Made by a program: the position numbers and the translations under genes. 64,000 nt of DNA from Furcasterigmium furcatum (lineage: Eukaryota > Ascomycota > Sordariomycetes > Glomerellales > Plectosphaerellaceae): assembly GCA_001599815.1 (NCBI GenBank), contig BCIA01000006.1:2234961-2298960 (forward strand), written 5' to 3'. The number at the start of each line of letters is the position of its first letter. Within the stretch, counting starts at the first letter, position 1. This document shows positions 42,699-56,700 of the stretch, piece after piece. The notes beneath the pieces were generated by a model, which had not been told where the DNA came from, did not search any database, and was given only the letters and a program-made list of their open reading frames with translations.

Positions 42699-45600
42699 CG
42701 AGAAGGCGTATGCTTGTTGCTTCGTGAGGGGCTAATATGTCATATCCAGCCCACAAGGAAGATGCTTCAGTCCTGGATGATGAGACTGGTAGTGGCTGTC
42801 CTTGTTGCTGTCGGGGGCCAAGTACACGGAGCGGAGCGGAGGATGGCCTCGAGGAATTAGACAAGCACAATTCAACCCAAGAGAAAGCACACAGGCCGTG
42901 TGTATAGGTGGTCGGTCGTGGAGTTTGATGCTGAGGTCAAGTTGGAGACGATATCTGACAAGAAACTTCGAAGGAGAAGAGGTGGTCAAGAGGGTGTGGT
43001 GAATTCGAGGGGTCTGGTGGCTTTTCAGAGGCTCTCGGGGGCCTTACAGGAGACATGGATCTCCATTTCCAAGTCGGTACACGACAAGGGCCCTCGGCTC
43101 CCTGAACCTGGGGGGCAGATACACCGAGCCCAGGATGATACCAAGGGGACCAACAGACTGGATTGGCTTGGCTCATTAGCCCGGGGGGGAGGGCAACCGG
43201 GAAGAAGCACCGATAGAGGGCTGCAAGTGTACCACACCCACACCCACCGGCGGGAATGAAGTACCGCCTTCTAGGCGCGCACACACGTGCGGTCCGCCCA
43301 TGGTTTTCTTCCCACGCCCCCCGTGAGATTCACTAGACCCCAGGCTAGTTTGCGCGGCGGCGGCTTGTCAGAAATTCTGAATTCCGGGTGGAAGAATGTC
43401 CACCGCACGTGTATCCCTCCCGAGCATTCGGTTTCTCCAAGTGTCCGGTGAGGAAGACGCCAGTGCACACAAGACACTCGTGCCGGGCGGCCAGTCTCTG
43501 CTCCCCGATGTGAGCATCCATAGATACATAGTGCGGACATCCCATTCCAAGGCCGCTTGGCCCAAGGTGTTCCTAAGGGCGGCCTAACTCATCAAGCCCG
43601 ATGCGGATCAGCTCGGCTAGCGGAGAAAAGAGAAAAGAGGTTTCCACGGAGAAGGCAGGCAACGCAAGGAGACATGCCGACAGAGGGTGACGATCCAAGC
43701 CAGGTCGTCCGAGGGCAGGTCGGTCTGATTGTGCTGTGAGGACTGAGGCAGGAAGCATGTTAGCGGTGCGCTGGGCAAAGCCGCGCTGGCGAGTCGAAGC
43801 ACAACCGCACTATTGGTAGACTTCTGGCGCAGATGACGGCATCAAGCTCCTTCGGGTGTAGTCTCTGGTATCTTATTAGTCCGTGGAGGAGTGCCGAAGA
43901 GGAGCAAAAGACCACCAACTGCCTGGTGGACTGCGTAGAACAAGCGGATCCCTCAGTCGCCGTGGATTGGGGGTTCAGGGGTGGCAATTCGCGTCGTCGT
44001 GGAAAAGGGAACGATGCGCAAGGAACTGCCGACACATGGTGCCCCCCATCAAGGCTTGAGAATGTGGAGAGGAATCGTGGCTTGTCCAGCTCGCGATAAG
44101 AATGTGCGACGGCTGGCCGGCCCTCCCCTGCTGCTGAAGTGGTGGTTCATGCTTCCGCGCGGCGAGCGTGGCATGTCTAAGACATTGGGTCCCGTCTCGA
44201 TTCCAAATCACCCCGTTGGCCGTGATGCTTCAAAGGTACATAGATGCGAACTGTTGCCATGTCTGTATTATTCAGAGGTCGCCGATTGTGCCGTGGCGGA
44301 TGTTCTTACATACCTGCCCTTTCTGGTGCAGTCGACGGTGGCACTCCCTCGAGGCACCCCGGTCTTCTCACCTGAGCGAGCGAGCACTCGACGTGGGTAC
44401 ACCTGCACGGGCTTCCACGGAGCAGTAGTACGGATGTAGTAAGACGCATTCGGCTATTGTCGTCGCGAGGCCTATCCCGTCCCGCTGGGTGCACTGTCGA
44501 CACTGTGTCATTGCGGCTTGGGCGCTGTGGGTGCCGTCGAGGAATTGGCGAGACCGCCGAGCCTCTGTTGCCGCCCTGGGCTGGACTGTCTCTCGTCCGC
44601 ATGGCTCGCGTGGCCGGACCGGGCGAAAGCCGCGGAAAAATCGAGACTCTGCACCATCCTTCTCGTGGACTCCGAGACGACCGGCAGCCAGACAAGTAAA
44701 GCAAGCCCTCCGCCAGTGCGCGCGGCGCAGGTCGACGGCGTTTTTCAGGGATGCGATGTCGTTGCTGACTTGGCTGTTCAACTTGGCAGCGCGTGAAGAG
44801 AGGAATGAGTGTCCCAGGGGACCCCATCTTGGCACTGAGCAAGGCAGGCTTGAAGTGGGTCGTGTCATCACGACACTCCTAAACGTGGAGCGGCAAGTGG
44901 GAAAATGGCACGATGTTGCGGATAGTGGCCATGGAGCGAACATGGGGGTTGATTGGCCGCGCTACAGGCGTGCCAGCAGCTGCGCACTCTTCTTGGCAGC
45001 ACCGCCCGGGACGACGACCTGCTGCTCAGGAGAAATGCCGGTCGTCGGGCGACCTCCCGGACTGACGACCGCGGGCGGTGGCGGCCTGCGTGCGCGACTT
45101 ATATGGCGGTTGGTTCTAGTGGACGTTGTCCGAGTGCGGTGACGGTCATGTCATGCTGCCCTGTGGTGGGGATACTTCAGTGTCCTTACGTGAGTAGTGC
45201 AAGAGGGGCGTCGCCTTCGATCTTGAACGAGAGAAGCGTTGAGAGGAGGCGCGCTCCGGTGATGGACCTGCTCTTTGGTGGACGGCAGTCTCCGTTGCGG
45301 CTGGAGCATCATGGCGAAGGCGCCGTTGGGTCTTAGGGTGTGATAGTGGGCGGAGAAATCGTGGTGCCCCCAAGCCCTCGGGTGCACTCGTCATCAACCA
45401 GGCTGTCGATAGCCAATGCAAGCTCGACGCAGTGGAGAGACAGTGGTGCCCTTGGTGTCCAGCAGGTAGGTGTGTTGTTGGTTGTTAGCCTGGTTGGTCC
45501 AAGCGAGTCCGGCACGCTGCGACGTTCTTGGCAGCAGTAGACAATTAACCCGAGCCATTGCGGGGAGACTGAATGAATATCAGAGAGACTGATTGGAGGA

Positions 45601-47307
45601 TGCCATGAATGCCGAAGGGCAGGCTGGTTTGGCCGTTCAGGCCCGATTATTGACTGGGGGTTGAAGGAGATCAAGTCCAGGAAAGGGGGTGGTCGATTGG
45701 CGCTCCGTACGACGTAAAATACATGACAGAATACTTGCCTGCTGGGGAAGGAGCATCGCATCGGAGCATTCCAGGCACCTCTGTACTTGCTTGATGTGGC
45801 TGACGAGCCGGTTGGGAAGGAGCACCTCCCCGCCGTGCATCGCATCCATCCAGTCATCCGACGGAGGGAAGGCACGATCGATTTGACCAGGAAGGCTCAG
45901 GCTGGTTTGTTCCTTCTCATGTTTGAAAATCCTGTCTGAAAGTCCTGCTTGGCCGGCTGTGCCTCGATGCCGCATTCCACCCATCACGATAACACGCTCG
46001 GGGGACAATAGCTCGCATCCTCGCCACCTCCCATTCATTTACCGTACCAATCTCCCGTCTCATTGCGCAAGACTTCCGCGACGCCTACGTCCCTAGCTGG
46101 AGTACATTATTCCCGCACATGTGGATCTCTATTATCGACTGGGTTACGGACGTAAACCAACGTGTCCAAGTCCCGTCGGCAGTGGCACATCGTCTGCGCT
46201 TCCCCAGACAATCCCTGCTCCTCAGCCATTTCTCGCAAGGCCTTCCTGGCTTCCGGAAGCGCTACAACCACACGCCCAACATACTGTTCCGCAGCAACGG
46301 TTCCCCCGAAGTCCGAAGCGCCCTGGCCCCTACGCTATTATCAAGCCATTGGCAATCATGTCCGGCGTGTCAAAAACCATCCGACTAGCGGGACCTTGCT
46401 GGTGCGCCGCCGTCGCCGCCGTCACCGCCGTCCCGAGTCCGGCGCTTCCTGTGCCGGATCATTGACCCCGCGAGCATCCCCAGATAACCTGGCCACGCTT
46501 CAGGGACCGTACGGAGGTCTGGAGCAACCGACTTCCTTTGTGTCATTGTTCGGCTTTGCTCTCCGGCAGACGCGTCGCCTGGCCCGATTGAATGTTCCAG
46601 TCTCCCAAACTGGCCACCTGCATAGCCTCTGAACCGTCTTTCGTGAGAGGCCATCTCGCCTAATATGCTGGCTGGAGCCGTCCCTGCAGAGGATTCGATA
46701 GCGCCCATCCACGGGGTCCTGTCCCTGAATGGGCTGCATAACGCTCGCAAGCCCCTGTCCGAATCTCGTCACGCTGCGCGACTACACGGCTGCGGATGAA
46801 TGCGACTTCGATCCCACTGCTCTGGAACCAACCATCCATATCTGTGCAGCGCAGGTCACCGTCCCGTCTCGACATTCTCATCTTGGTCGACTAGAATGAC
46901 GTGCCCAACAGTGCCGCTCCGGCATGCACGGTCCCAAACCAGAAGCTGGCTATCTGTTCCTTGAGCAAGCCATTTGGGCACATAGACACACTCCCTGCTT
47001 GCTGCTCCTCGCCACAGTCAATTGAACTAACCACCTACAACACCTTACTCTTCGATGAGTGGGCCAATCCACAGCCTCAACTTAGCACAACCTCGTCCAG
47101 CGGACATTGGCAGTGGCCAAAGAGCATGCAACTTCGACAGCTTATTAGACAACGCTGGGCCAAACAGCCTGCAGTAATCGGATCACCTGAGAGGGCATCT
47201 GTCGCCTTGCCCAAAGTGTCCGGGCCGACACCTTCTGAGGCGCATCCCTTTGCCGGGATGTGGGGTCCAAAATCCGGAGAAGCCAGCCGAATGACCCTGG
47301 GTGGATG

Positions 47308-47323
47308 ATATGTACGTACATAT
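47308..47323. repeat. 16-bp perfect palindrome ATATGTACGTACATAT
   Basis: A perfect inverted repeat without spacer inside the gene-poor stretch. A second related CTACGTACATAC follows at 47333-47344 and another cluster about 470 bp on. It could be a dimeric factor-binding site or chance in a TACGTA-rich patch. Confidence 0.6.
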
Positions 47324-50300
47324 GGGCAAGGACCTACGTACATACCTGATTCTGATTGCCTTTTGAGAAACGCTCGTCGCGGAGCAACATTCTCGGCTAT
47401 TCTCCAAACAGCGCTGACTTCCTCGGAAGAATCCTGGCGGGGGGTTAGCCAGTCAGCCCAATACGATTCTTCTCTGCATGCCGGCTGCGGCAACAGCTCC
47501 TTCCCAACTCGCCAACCTATTCCCTCTTTGCTATTCTCGCGGCAAGTCATGGGGAGGCGCCTGACAAGCCACTGATGTCTCGCAGCTCCGAGGACTTCTT
47601 CATTCAGAATCTTTCCCTGTTGGGGGGGAACGAATCTCCACAAGCGATGAAATCGAACGGTCGTGCACCAACCAGCAGGGATTCCATCGGCTATTATCAT
47701 GGATAAATCTTATATCCCACCAGGATAAAGTTGGGCTTCACTACCCGTCGTTCCAAGAGGAGATCCCGCTCTTTCCCACAATGAGAGCACCGTACATACA
47801 TGCATATGAGTACATACGTACAACATGAGCAAGTCCAACTGCAGACGGCAACATCGATCCGAAGGGGCCGAAGAGGTGGCTTGGATAGACATTACGACGC
47901 TTGGGACCCTACATTGGAGCTTGTCGACTCGGATATTGTACAAGTACAGAGCACCAGGGCACGCATCGGCACATTTGCCGATGGCCCGCCGCCTGCAGGC
48001 CTGGAACAGTACTGCCGGCGCGCGTGCAGCGTGAACCTCAGTCTCGGGAGGAGCCTTTCAAGGTACCTTCCTCCGACTCGCTCCGCTGACAGCTCGTGTT
48101 TTGCGCTACAAGTTGTGATCAACTTGGAGGCCAAGGGATACCATCAGATCCCAGCCATAGACAAGCACGCTTGCCTTCTCATCTGGTCATTTCTCCACGG
48201 CAATCAATGCAAGTGAGATAATCCTGACGAAAATTATTACCGGAATTCCATCAACTAGTGACCGCGCGACGGCACTTTTGATGCACACAAACGCGCGCAG
48301 TGAATCCTGCCGAGGTTGCGAGGGTTGATATTGTAACTGATGACAACGAAGGAAGACGATCTCGAATCGTCTGCCCTTTTTGGGACCGCCAAGACCATAC
48401 TACTCCTGCTCGGCATCCTGGTGCGGAGAATCCACGGCTGGATGGTCATGGCTCGAAGACAACTACTGCTGGTGCGAAGAATGGCCTCCTATGGCAGCGA
48501 CGAGATCCTATGCACTGGGCGTTACGGGCGTATCTCCAACAACGTTTGCTGGTTGCTGATTCATTGGTCCGAGTGTCCATTGTGAGTTCCGCCCTATGGT
48601 ACCCTACACGACCGTTGACCTCCACCGGCACTTCGACGGCCCAGGGGTCAGGGCACTTGTTGCGCCCGGCGTGCAGCTAACGTCGATTTCGGCGCCGGTC
48701 GAAGACATCGGGCAGATCTTTGGGGTCGTCTCTGGACGCACACCACGCGTGGCTCGATAAGTGCCTTCCTAAGAGAGCTGTCATTGGCTTCAGTTCCGCG
48801 CAAGAAAGTTCCCAAGTACCCTTCGGTCCCGAGGACAGGTGGGCTGGGACCTTCGGATCCCTGCAGCGTTACATCGCGCCGGGCAGACCCAGCAAGCTCT
48901 CCTAGCCCCAAATCCGACCAAACCGACGGACGAACACAACGGGTTCTTCGTACGGCACTGCACGGCTCTTCTGGAGCCACAAGTACCGGCCTCAGCGTCT
49001 TCGATACTGACTGACAGCGTGGACGCCGGTCGGTGGAGCGACGCCGCTTGCTGATATCATCATGAAGATCATCCGACGCACGCACCGGCCGGAGAAGATC
49101 CGAATCAGAGTCCATGACGTCGATCGCGGCTTGAGCTGAAAGACTCAACTGCCGCCTCCAACGACTCTCGTACATCGTACAATCCGAATTTGAACGATAC
49201 GGTATGTAAAATCCAGAGCATGCAACCGGCGGCTGGGCGTCAGCCCCTGCATGACGCTGGTCGCCCAAATGGCCCAGATCAGTGCCGACGATTTTGCGGG
49301 GAGGCGTCGATCACCACATCGGACCTGAAAACCTCACCCACAGCGACTACTTGTGCATTCCTAAGTGCTACTCACAACTCAGGCAATTTCATCGTCGCCA
49401 TCAGACACCCCCAGAGAGTCTTGGTTCTCTGTCCAAGGCCACTTCAGTCTCTCGGCAATCCGTCCAGTTTCTCAACAACAATAACGCAGAGCCATGAGCG
49501 CAAGACCCCTAAAGCGGTGCGCCTGACGTCTCACTGAGGTGGGTATGACCAACAGCGTCGCGCCATCTTCTCATCATCAGTCTTGTCCTTTCCAGCACAG
49601 AGGATTGACCTATTTTTACAGCATCCAGGGCAAGCTCTCTTGTACGAGGACTCGCACCTCGGCAGTCCCACTGCAACTTCGAGGCTTAGCCCGATGAGGC
49701 TTTTCAAAGCGAATCGTTACCTGAGTGGCTGGAAGAGCGGTGCTGATCTGCCGCTAGAATCACCAACCGCAGCCAACGGGCAGGGAGAGCAGCACAGACC
49801 AGCCCCGTCACTCTGTCAGCACAGTCGGTTGGGGCATTCGATGCTGCGTATCAGCACAATGCTCGTATGGGTAACCGCTTTGGGGCGTCGACCGGCCACA
49901 GCCAAGGACACACGAGCAGGCCCTCCCATGGCCATCCTTGGCAAGGGTCCAGCTTACCACGTGTTTTGACGCACTCTAAAACGGTAGAGGCAGGTCAACC
50001 TCCTCAGCTGCGGAAACAATCCGTTCGGACTCCTTGTTACATCCCTTCCAGCACCAGACCATTCATTATATGCTGATGTTACCACGGGAATGAAGACGTC
50101 CAGCTCTCTCAAGGGGTTACCTAGCAGTGATACCCGCTTCGTGGTATCATGGGCCGCGTTGAAACAGAGCCAACTTTGCAGCGCTCCTGATTTATTAAGC
50201 CTCTGATTGAAGGAACATCTGCTGTCAGACGCGCCAACCAGAGACCTTGCTCGGTGAGCAGCACCGCCTCGCCTCGCTGGAATATCAATCACATCGTGCC

Positions 50301-51920
50301 ACTGAACTAGCGAGGGCGCATGACCAAAGCGCACTCACCTGACGTGCTGTTCACATTGCCCTGACAAGACTCGGAATGCGCCTCAAGATCCCGCACCCTT
50401 CGAATTCGACCAACAGCTCATCGCCAATCGGGAAAATCACCAGGTGACAGCTGCAAGAAGTCACAAATGCCGACAATCCCGTGGGGAATTGGGAAACACA
50501 GAGGGATAGGGCAAACGGAGGCCTTGGCTGGGCGTTGCTGGCCTGTCAGGTCCAGCCAAAGCCGGGTCGTGGTGATGTGGCCGGTCCAACCGGGAACATC
50601 TCCGAACTGGGGTGATGCAAAACACGACGAGCTTCACGAGAGGAGCTCGTCTCGTTGCTGTCCGTCATCTCGTGACCTCGAGAATCGAATCATAATATTT
50701 GAGACGCCGGGATGGCCTGTCAACCGCCGCACTCTCGGAATTGGCACAGTCGCCCGAGGCAATGTCGGGCATCCGGCCCTGGTAGCAAGTCCTCGGTCGT
50801 CCCCAGCATGGCATGTCCATCTCAGCTACCGCACCGAATCCTGTGCCGCAACAGGGCATGCAGTTAGCTACGCTATTGATGAATGGTGCGCAGCTTTCTG
50901 GCCCTACTTCGCCCATTTGCTCGATCCAGGCCTTGTCCTTCAGACCTGAAGCTTCGGGCACTCCACGGCACAATGATCTCCATGGTGCGGGCATGAAGAC
51001 CGTGCACAGGGGTTGGGAGGCGCCACACCCTCAGGGTAGCATTGTGCCGCCGACGTTGGCTCTTTGCCTACGAACGGCCCAGTACTGAATGTTGGGGTAG
51101 GCTAAGCAAAGCCGCCGCTTTCCACTGCCGCTCACTTTCCTGTTCCGCTCCGTCTGTCCATCTATCCGCGGGACGGCAGCACCGAACGACGGCGGCGGCC
51201 TGGGTGCGACCACGGGCGGCTGGACACTTCTAGCCAGCATAAGCGACAGCCGTGGCTCCTGAAGATCATCTCCGGAATGTGGTCAGACTTTTCAGACAAC
51301 AGCGCTGTTTCGTCTGGGCTGCATCTGTTGAGGACCACTTGGTCCAACCGCTCCAAGCTCTTGGGCATGTTCTTAGGCCATTGGCGTGCAGGTCCGGTCA
51401 AGGCAAGGCCGAGCAAGCAAGAAGAAGGTCGGTCTTCGGAGCACATTGTGCCGCCGTCTTACATACAAACGCCGGTGGCGAAGTGGCTCACGATATGTGC
51501 CCCTGCGGCTGGTGTCTCTGGGCATCACCTCAGTCCTGCGTCGTGCACGTCTTGGGCGTTACTATTGCTCGCATGGGTCAGGGATCGTGGAAGCGACGCA
51601 TTGACAGCTTGACAGGCGGAACACGGCAGAACATGGGACAGGAAAAGACCTGGAGGGGCACTCCATTGATGGAATCTTCCTTGCCTGCCCAATCCAGCAG
51701 GGATAGCCGCGCCGAGCCAACACAGGGAGGATTGCGGCAGGCATGTGCAACGCCTTTTCGCCACGGCATTCTGCAAGCACATGGGTATCGTCGCAACCTC
51801 GCTGCGAAATATGTCTACTTGTACTTACATACATATCACCATGGCCCGCCCGGCACCAGCATCGACGGGGACTTGCTCAGTCGGATCCTTGCCTGGCAAC
51901 CCGCCGTCGCGAAATGGCTC

Positions 51921-51952
51921 TGCCGACATGCCGGCCTGCCGACCTGCCGGCT
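51921..51952. repeat. degenerate tandem repeat of TGCCGACCTGCCGGC type
   Basis: Two adjacent imperfect copies of a 16-nt unit (TGCCGACATGCCGGCC / TGCCGACCTGCCGGCT) in the gene-poor stretch. The single changes between copies suggest recent slippage duplication. Confidence 0.6.
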
Positions 51953-52380
51953 TGGGACTTTGGATGTCACCATCTATCTGGAGGGGTCAGATTGGTCGAG
52001 CGGAATCTGGGCGATATTGAGTCCAGCTTCGACGGAGCACACGAGCCTACAGTTCTTGCGCTTGCTGGTGCAGGACAGTGGCACCGTAACCAGGAACGGG
52101 CGCCCTAAGCGAAGTGTCCTATGTGTCTGTATCAGCAAGCTGCCAGAACGGGGTGACTTGATGCAACCGCGGATGTTATTCCCAGTTGAGAGACACTGAC
52201 CAGATGCTCGGGTCTTTGCGCTGCCCTGCTGCCGTCTCCCCTGCCTGCGCACTGCCTACATCCATAGTTCGCCCGAAGACAGGCCTCAACAGCGCCGGCG
52301 ACCCCCTGTGCTGTGAGGAGCGCGAACGAGCAGGGCAGACCACATCCATCCATCTCCGTGGGCACACTGTTCGTCGACGC

Positions 52381-52406
52381 GCCTCCTCCTCCTCCGCCTC
52401 CTCCTG
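52381..52406. repeat. CTC trinucleotide microsatellite
   Basis: An imperfect run of CTC/CCG triplets in non-coding DNA. Confidence 0.6.
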
Positions 52407-53742
52407 TGCCACTCGCGCGCATCAGGTCTACCTGAATGTTGCGTCCACGGCGCAAGCCCCCTTGCGCGCGGGCTTTTCCTGAGGTGGCATTCGCAACACC
52501 CCCTCTCGCTCAAATTGTCGATTCATAGTGCCGTGTGCTGACACGGGAGTCGACGCCCACCACGAACGTGCGTACTGCGACCCTCCCATCCGCCGCCATT
52601 CCTTCGTCGCGACTCTGCCACGCTGCCACGGCCACGGGGAGGCTCCCCGCGACCGAAATGCGCCTTCGAGAAGCCTCGGCTGCCCACCTCACGGAGCTAC
52701 AGGGGTCCTGACAGGAATCACCAAGTGGATGATGAGTCCTTGGCAGCCCTTCGGCTGTGGACACTCAATCGCCAACGGCGGCGCCCAGCCCCAGAGTGGC
52801 GGCATCCCTCGGTGTCGCGAACGACCCATTACCCCTGCGTTCGTCTGGTCTACCTGCATACTATACGCGGGACGATAGATGTGCCGAGTTGAACCCTACA
52901 GCACCCTCGGCACCCAAGGAGTTAAGGAGGGTAGGTCCCGCGTCTCGATCGTGCTGTATCTGACCACCGTCCGGTATGTATGTATCTGGCCTGCTTGCTC
53001 ACCCCCCTTGTTGAGCAGCAGTCGGAAGAGCCGACATGAGGGAATCAAGGGTCAAAAGGACGTTGCGATACCTATTGCAGCTCTCTGATACGTCTGATAG
53101 TGTAAATCTGCCCACCCCCCAACGGTTCTCTCGACGAACCCCCTCCCCCCTGGGACCCCAGCCTATCTATTGACTGCTTTCGTCGACCGAAATGCTGTTG
53201 CCTGTGAGAACCTACATCGCTTGGGCGAGACCTGCGGTGTGTATTGGGAAAGAGGGATTTGATCTTTGGGCCCGAATTGGTGGAACCAACAGCGACACCG
53301 TCCTGGATCGTGATTGATGCCACCCTCCTCTTCCCAATTCATCCGTCCATCCATCCGGTCCAGCCTGTCTCTTTGCATCGGAGCGTCGGCGATGCAGCTG
53401 CTTTTTGGTGCCCGAGTTGCGTGCGCCCCTCTCCCTCCTCCCTTCTGTCAATATCTCCTCATGCAAACCAGCAGCCCCTTCTCGCCTATCCGGTGAGCCT
53501 GCCGCCCCCTTTTGGCAACCCGTCAACCACTCGCCGCCCTCCTTGATGGTCTTGGTCGTACCCGGCGTTGCGGTCGTGAGGAGACGCCGAGAGGTACGGA
53601 TGGAGGTGCTGCCGAGCCGGTGCAGCAGAGAGTAGCACTCCCTCGACCCTCCAGTCTCGCTCTCAATCTCCCGAGGTCGCCTTGCTGGCTCTTGAGTGCT
53701 GCCTCCCCCGGCTTCGGGCGTCTGCACCCCCAATCGTCGTCA

Positions 53743-56700
53743 TTAGCCGACCCAACGCCTGGCGCTCTTGAACATCCTGATCCACGGGCCGAATTCGCCC
53801 CATTCCTCAATCTGGTCGGAGGGGACGTAGCTGGCGACGTCAGCCATGATGGTGCGCTCGGGGTGCGGCATGAGGGCGAGGACCCTGCCGTCCTTGCTGC
53901 GGACGCCCGCGACACCCCCAGGGCTGCCGTTCGGGTTGGCGGGGTACTGCTCCGGGCCAGCCACGCGCAGGCGGTTGTCGACGTAGCGGAGGGGCGCGAG
54001 ACCCTGCGCGGCGAGGCTGTCGAGCCCGGCGGGAGAGGAGAAGGTGGCGCGGCCCTCGCCGTGGGAGACGGCGATGGGGAGCGACGAGCCGCCCATACCA
54101 TGCAGGAACACCGAAGGGGTGTCTGCGGCGCTGTCGTCGATGGTGACCATGCTGAAGCGCGCCTCGAACTGCCTGCTCAGGTTGTCGGTGAAGGTGGGCC
54201 AGTTCTCCGCGCCGGGGATGAGCTCACGCAGGCGGGTGACCATCTGGCAGCCGTTGCAGACGCCGAGGGTGAAGGTGTCGGGCCGCCTGAAGAAGGCCTC
54301 GAACTCTTGCCTGGCATGCTTGTGCTCGAGGATCGACTGTGCCCAGCCCACGCCCGCGCCGAACACGTCGCCGTAGGAGAAGCCGCCGCCCGCCGCCAGG
54401 CCGACGTAGTCCTTGAGAGAGTGCCCGCCGAGTATGTCGCTCATATGCACATCGATCGGGTCGAAGCCGGCCGCCTTGAAGGCGAAGGCCATCTCGGCAT
54501 GGCTGTTCACGCCGACCTCGCGCAGGATCGCGACCTTGGGCGCGTTCTTGAAGAAGCTGCTCACCGCGGACGTCATGGGCATAATGTCCTCCTTGGGCTG
54601 GTAGGTGAGTTTGAACTGGATACCTGGGTCCTCGGAGTCGGCGATCGTGGAGAACTCGGAGTCGGCTGGGGTGAGTGTTAGTCTTTTGTAAATCGTAACT
54701 GCGGGCTTTGGGTGACTTACCGCTCGCCGGGTTGTCTCTCTCCTTCTGCATCGCGTGCGACGTCTTGGTCCACCACTGCTGCATGTCCTTGCGCTCGAGG
54801 GAGGTGATGAGGCCGCCCGCGTAGCGGATGGTGAGGGACTGCTTCGCGACCTCCTTGACGACACCAATCTTGCGGATGAGGCCGGCGGGAGGGCCACACG
54901 TGGCGAAGCAACGCTTGAAGTTGATCTCGTCCGACTTGCGCACCTGGAAGACGGCGCCGAGCTCCTCGCTGAAGAGAGCATCGAGGATGTCTGCAGGCGA
55001 TCCGGACTTGGCAATGCCGTCGAGGGAGATATCGGCGCCGCAGCGGCCAGCGAACATCATCTCGGCGATTGTCGTCATCAGACCGCCGTCCGAGACGTCG
55101 TGGTAGGCGAGGACGACACCGCTCTCATGGAGCTGCTTCAGGGCATCGAACAGGTCCGTGATCAAGTCCACGTCACGGACGTCAGGCGACTCGTTTCCGA
55201 GCTGGCCGAATGCTTGGGCGAGGGCGGAACCGCCCATGGCCTTCTTGCCCGCGGCAAGGTCGACGTACAGGAGGACCGTCTCGCCGACGTCCTCAACGCG
55301 GCGAAGCTGGGGCGTCCAGGTTCGCCTGACATCGTTCACGACTGAGACAGCCGTGATGATGACGGACATGGGAGCGGTGACACTCTTGGCCTCTCCAGTC
55401 TCGCGGTCCTTCCACGAGGCCTTCATGGAAGTTGAGTCCTTGCCGACAGGAATGGAGATCTTGAGCTGAGGGCAGAGCTCCTTACCAAGGGCGTGCACGG
55501 CTTCGTAGAGGCCGGCGCCCTCGCCGGGGTGGTTGACGGCTGCCATCCAGTTGGCGGAGAGCTTGACCCTGTTCAACTGGCCGATGATGTCGGCAGCAGC
55601 AAGATTGAGCAAGCTCTCAGCGACTGCCATCCTGGCAGAGGCAGCTGCAGAGATGAGCGCCAGTTGGGGGCGCTCGCCCATGGCCATGGCCTCGCCAGTT
55701 CTTGTGGTCGAGCCGAGCTGGAACGAGGTGGCAGTTACCGCGCAGTCGGCCACGGGAGTCTGCCAAGGACCGACCATCTGGTCACGGACGGACAGGCCAC
55801 CAACGGTTCTGTCTCCGATGGTGATGAGGAATGACTTGGAGCCAACCGCAGGCACACGGAAGACGCGCTCAGTGGCGGCAATAATCATGTCAGCGGTGGT
55901 GGCACCCTCGCCGAGGAGACCCTTGAGAGCAGCAGCGGAGTCAAACGCGGAAAGCTCCAGCTTGCGAGACTCGACGACCCTCTCGAGACGGCGGCCAGGG
56001 GGGAACAAGGCGGGCATCGGCAGGTCAATGGGCAGGGGATGCTCCTTGGACTCCCTGTCGCTGAGGGTGAGCGTGGAGTTCCCGTTCTCATCGGGGGCAA
56101 CAACGGTGCCAACGTCAGAGAAGGGGCATTGCTCACGTCCTATGCCGAGTAAGCTACGTTTTCATTCTAGTGACGGGCTAATGGACTCACTGCAAATGCT
56201 GACGAAACGGTTAAGGCTCGATGCGTTGACGAGCACGACATAGCGCTCCTGCGCCTCGCAGCACCAGAGAGCCAAGGGGCTCATGCTGGAGTCGCTGTGG
56301 TGGACTTGACGGAGCTCGAATTTGCCGCCGTAACCAGCATCCTTGACCAATTCAGGGAGAGCGTTCTGAGGAAATGTCAGTATTCGTGAAAAGGGGGCGA
56401 GAAGCTAAATAGGGGCAACTAGGGGGAGGCGCCGTCCATGGCATACACGGTCCACCACTTAGAGAGAGCGGAGATGCAACAACCAAATCAACAAACACTT
56501 TTCACTTACACTGATACCGCCGGCACCAACGTCGTGGATCATGGCGATGGGGTTCTCACCGCCAAGGGCAGTGCAGGCATCTATGACCATCTGAGCGCGC
56601 CTTTCCATCTCGGGGTTACCACGCTGGACACTGGCAAAGTCCAATTCGGCAGTCTCCTCTGACGAGGCAGCACTGGAGGCGGCACCTCCGCCGAGACCGA

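Larger units (their letters stand above)
42699..53742. other. 11-kb stretch with no convincing gene
   Basis: I read this stretch in six frames and found only short or Cys/Trp/His/Arg-rich frames that overlap on both strands, without protein-family motifs, signal peptides or consistent splice structure. The longest open frame (51252-52199, 315 codons, GTG start) has random-like composition. The sequence is still GC-rich, so it is not an AT-rich island made by repeat-induced point mutation. It contains recurrent TACGTA/GTACATAC clusters (47308-47344, about 47787-47817, 51820-51835) and small simple repeats. It lies 5' of the zinc-cluster factor and 3' of the FGAM synthase gene, so it may be a very long regulatory or 5'-leader region, or host non-coding RNA. 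Confidence 0.5.

Noticed and set aside
44489..45142. 217-codon plus-strand frame and overlapping minus-strand frames
   Set aside because: Several frames are open at once with Arg/Ser/Cys-rich translations, the mark of GC-rich non-coding DNA.
46359..46469. Short frame with a signal-peptide-like start
   Set aside because: Only about 35 codons, lies in a CCG microsatellite-like patch, and has no Kozak, TATA or splice context that supports a gene.
47077..47700. 207-codon minus-strand frame
   Set aside because: It begins with an ATG and contains a good GTATGT donor-like site near 47348, but composition is random-like, no partner exon could be found and no family is recognisable.
51252..52199. 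315-codon open frame in the gene-poor stretch
   Set aside because: It has a GTG start, is rich in Cys, Trp, His and Arg, shows no motif, and overlaps other open frames on both strands. Long chance frames are expected in GC-rich DNA.
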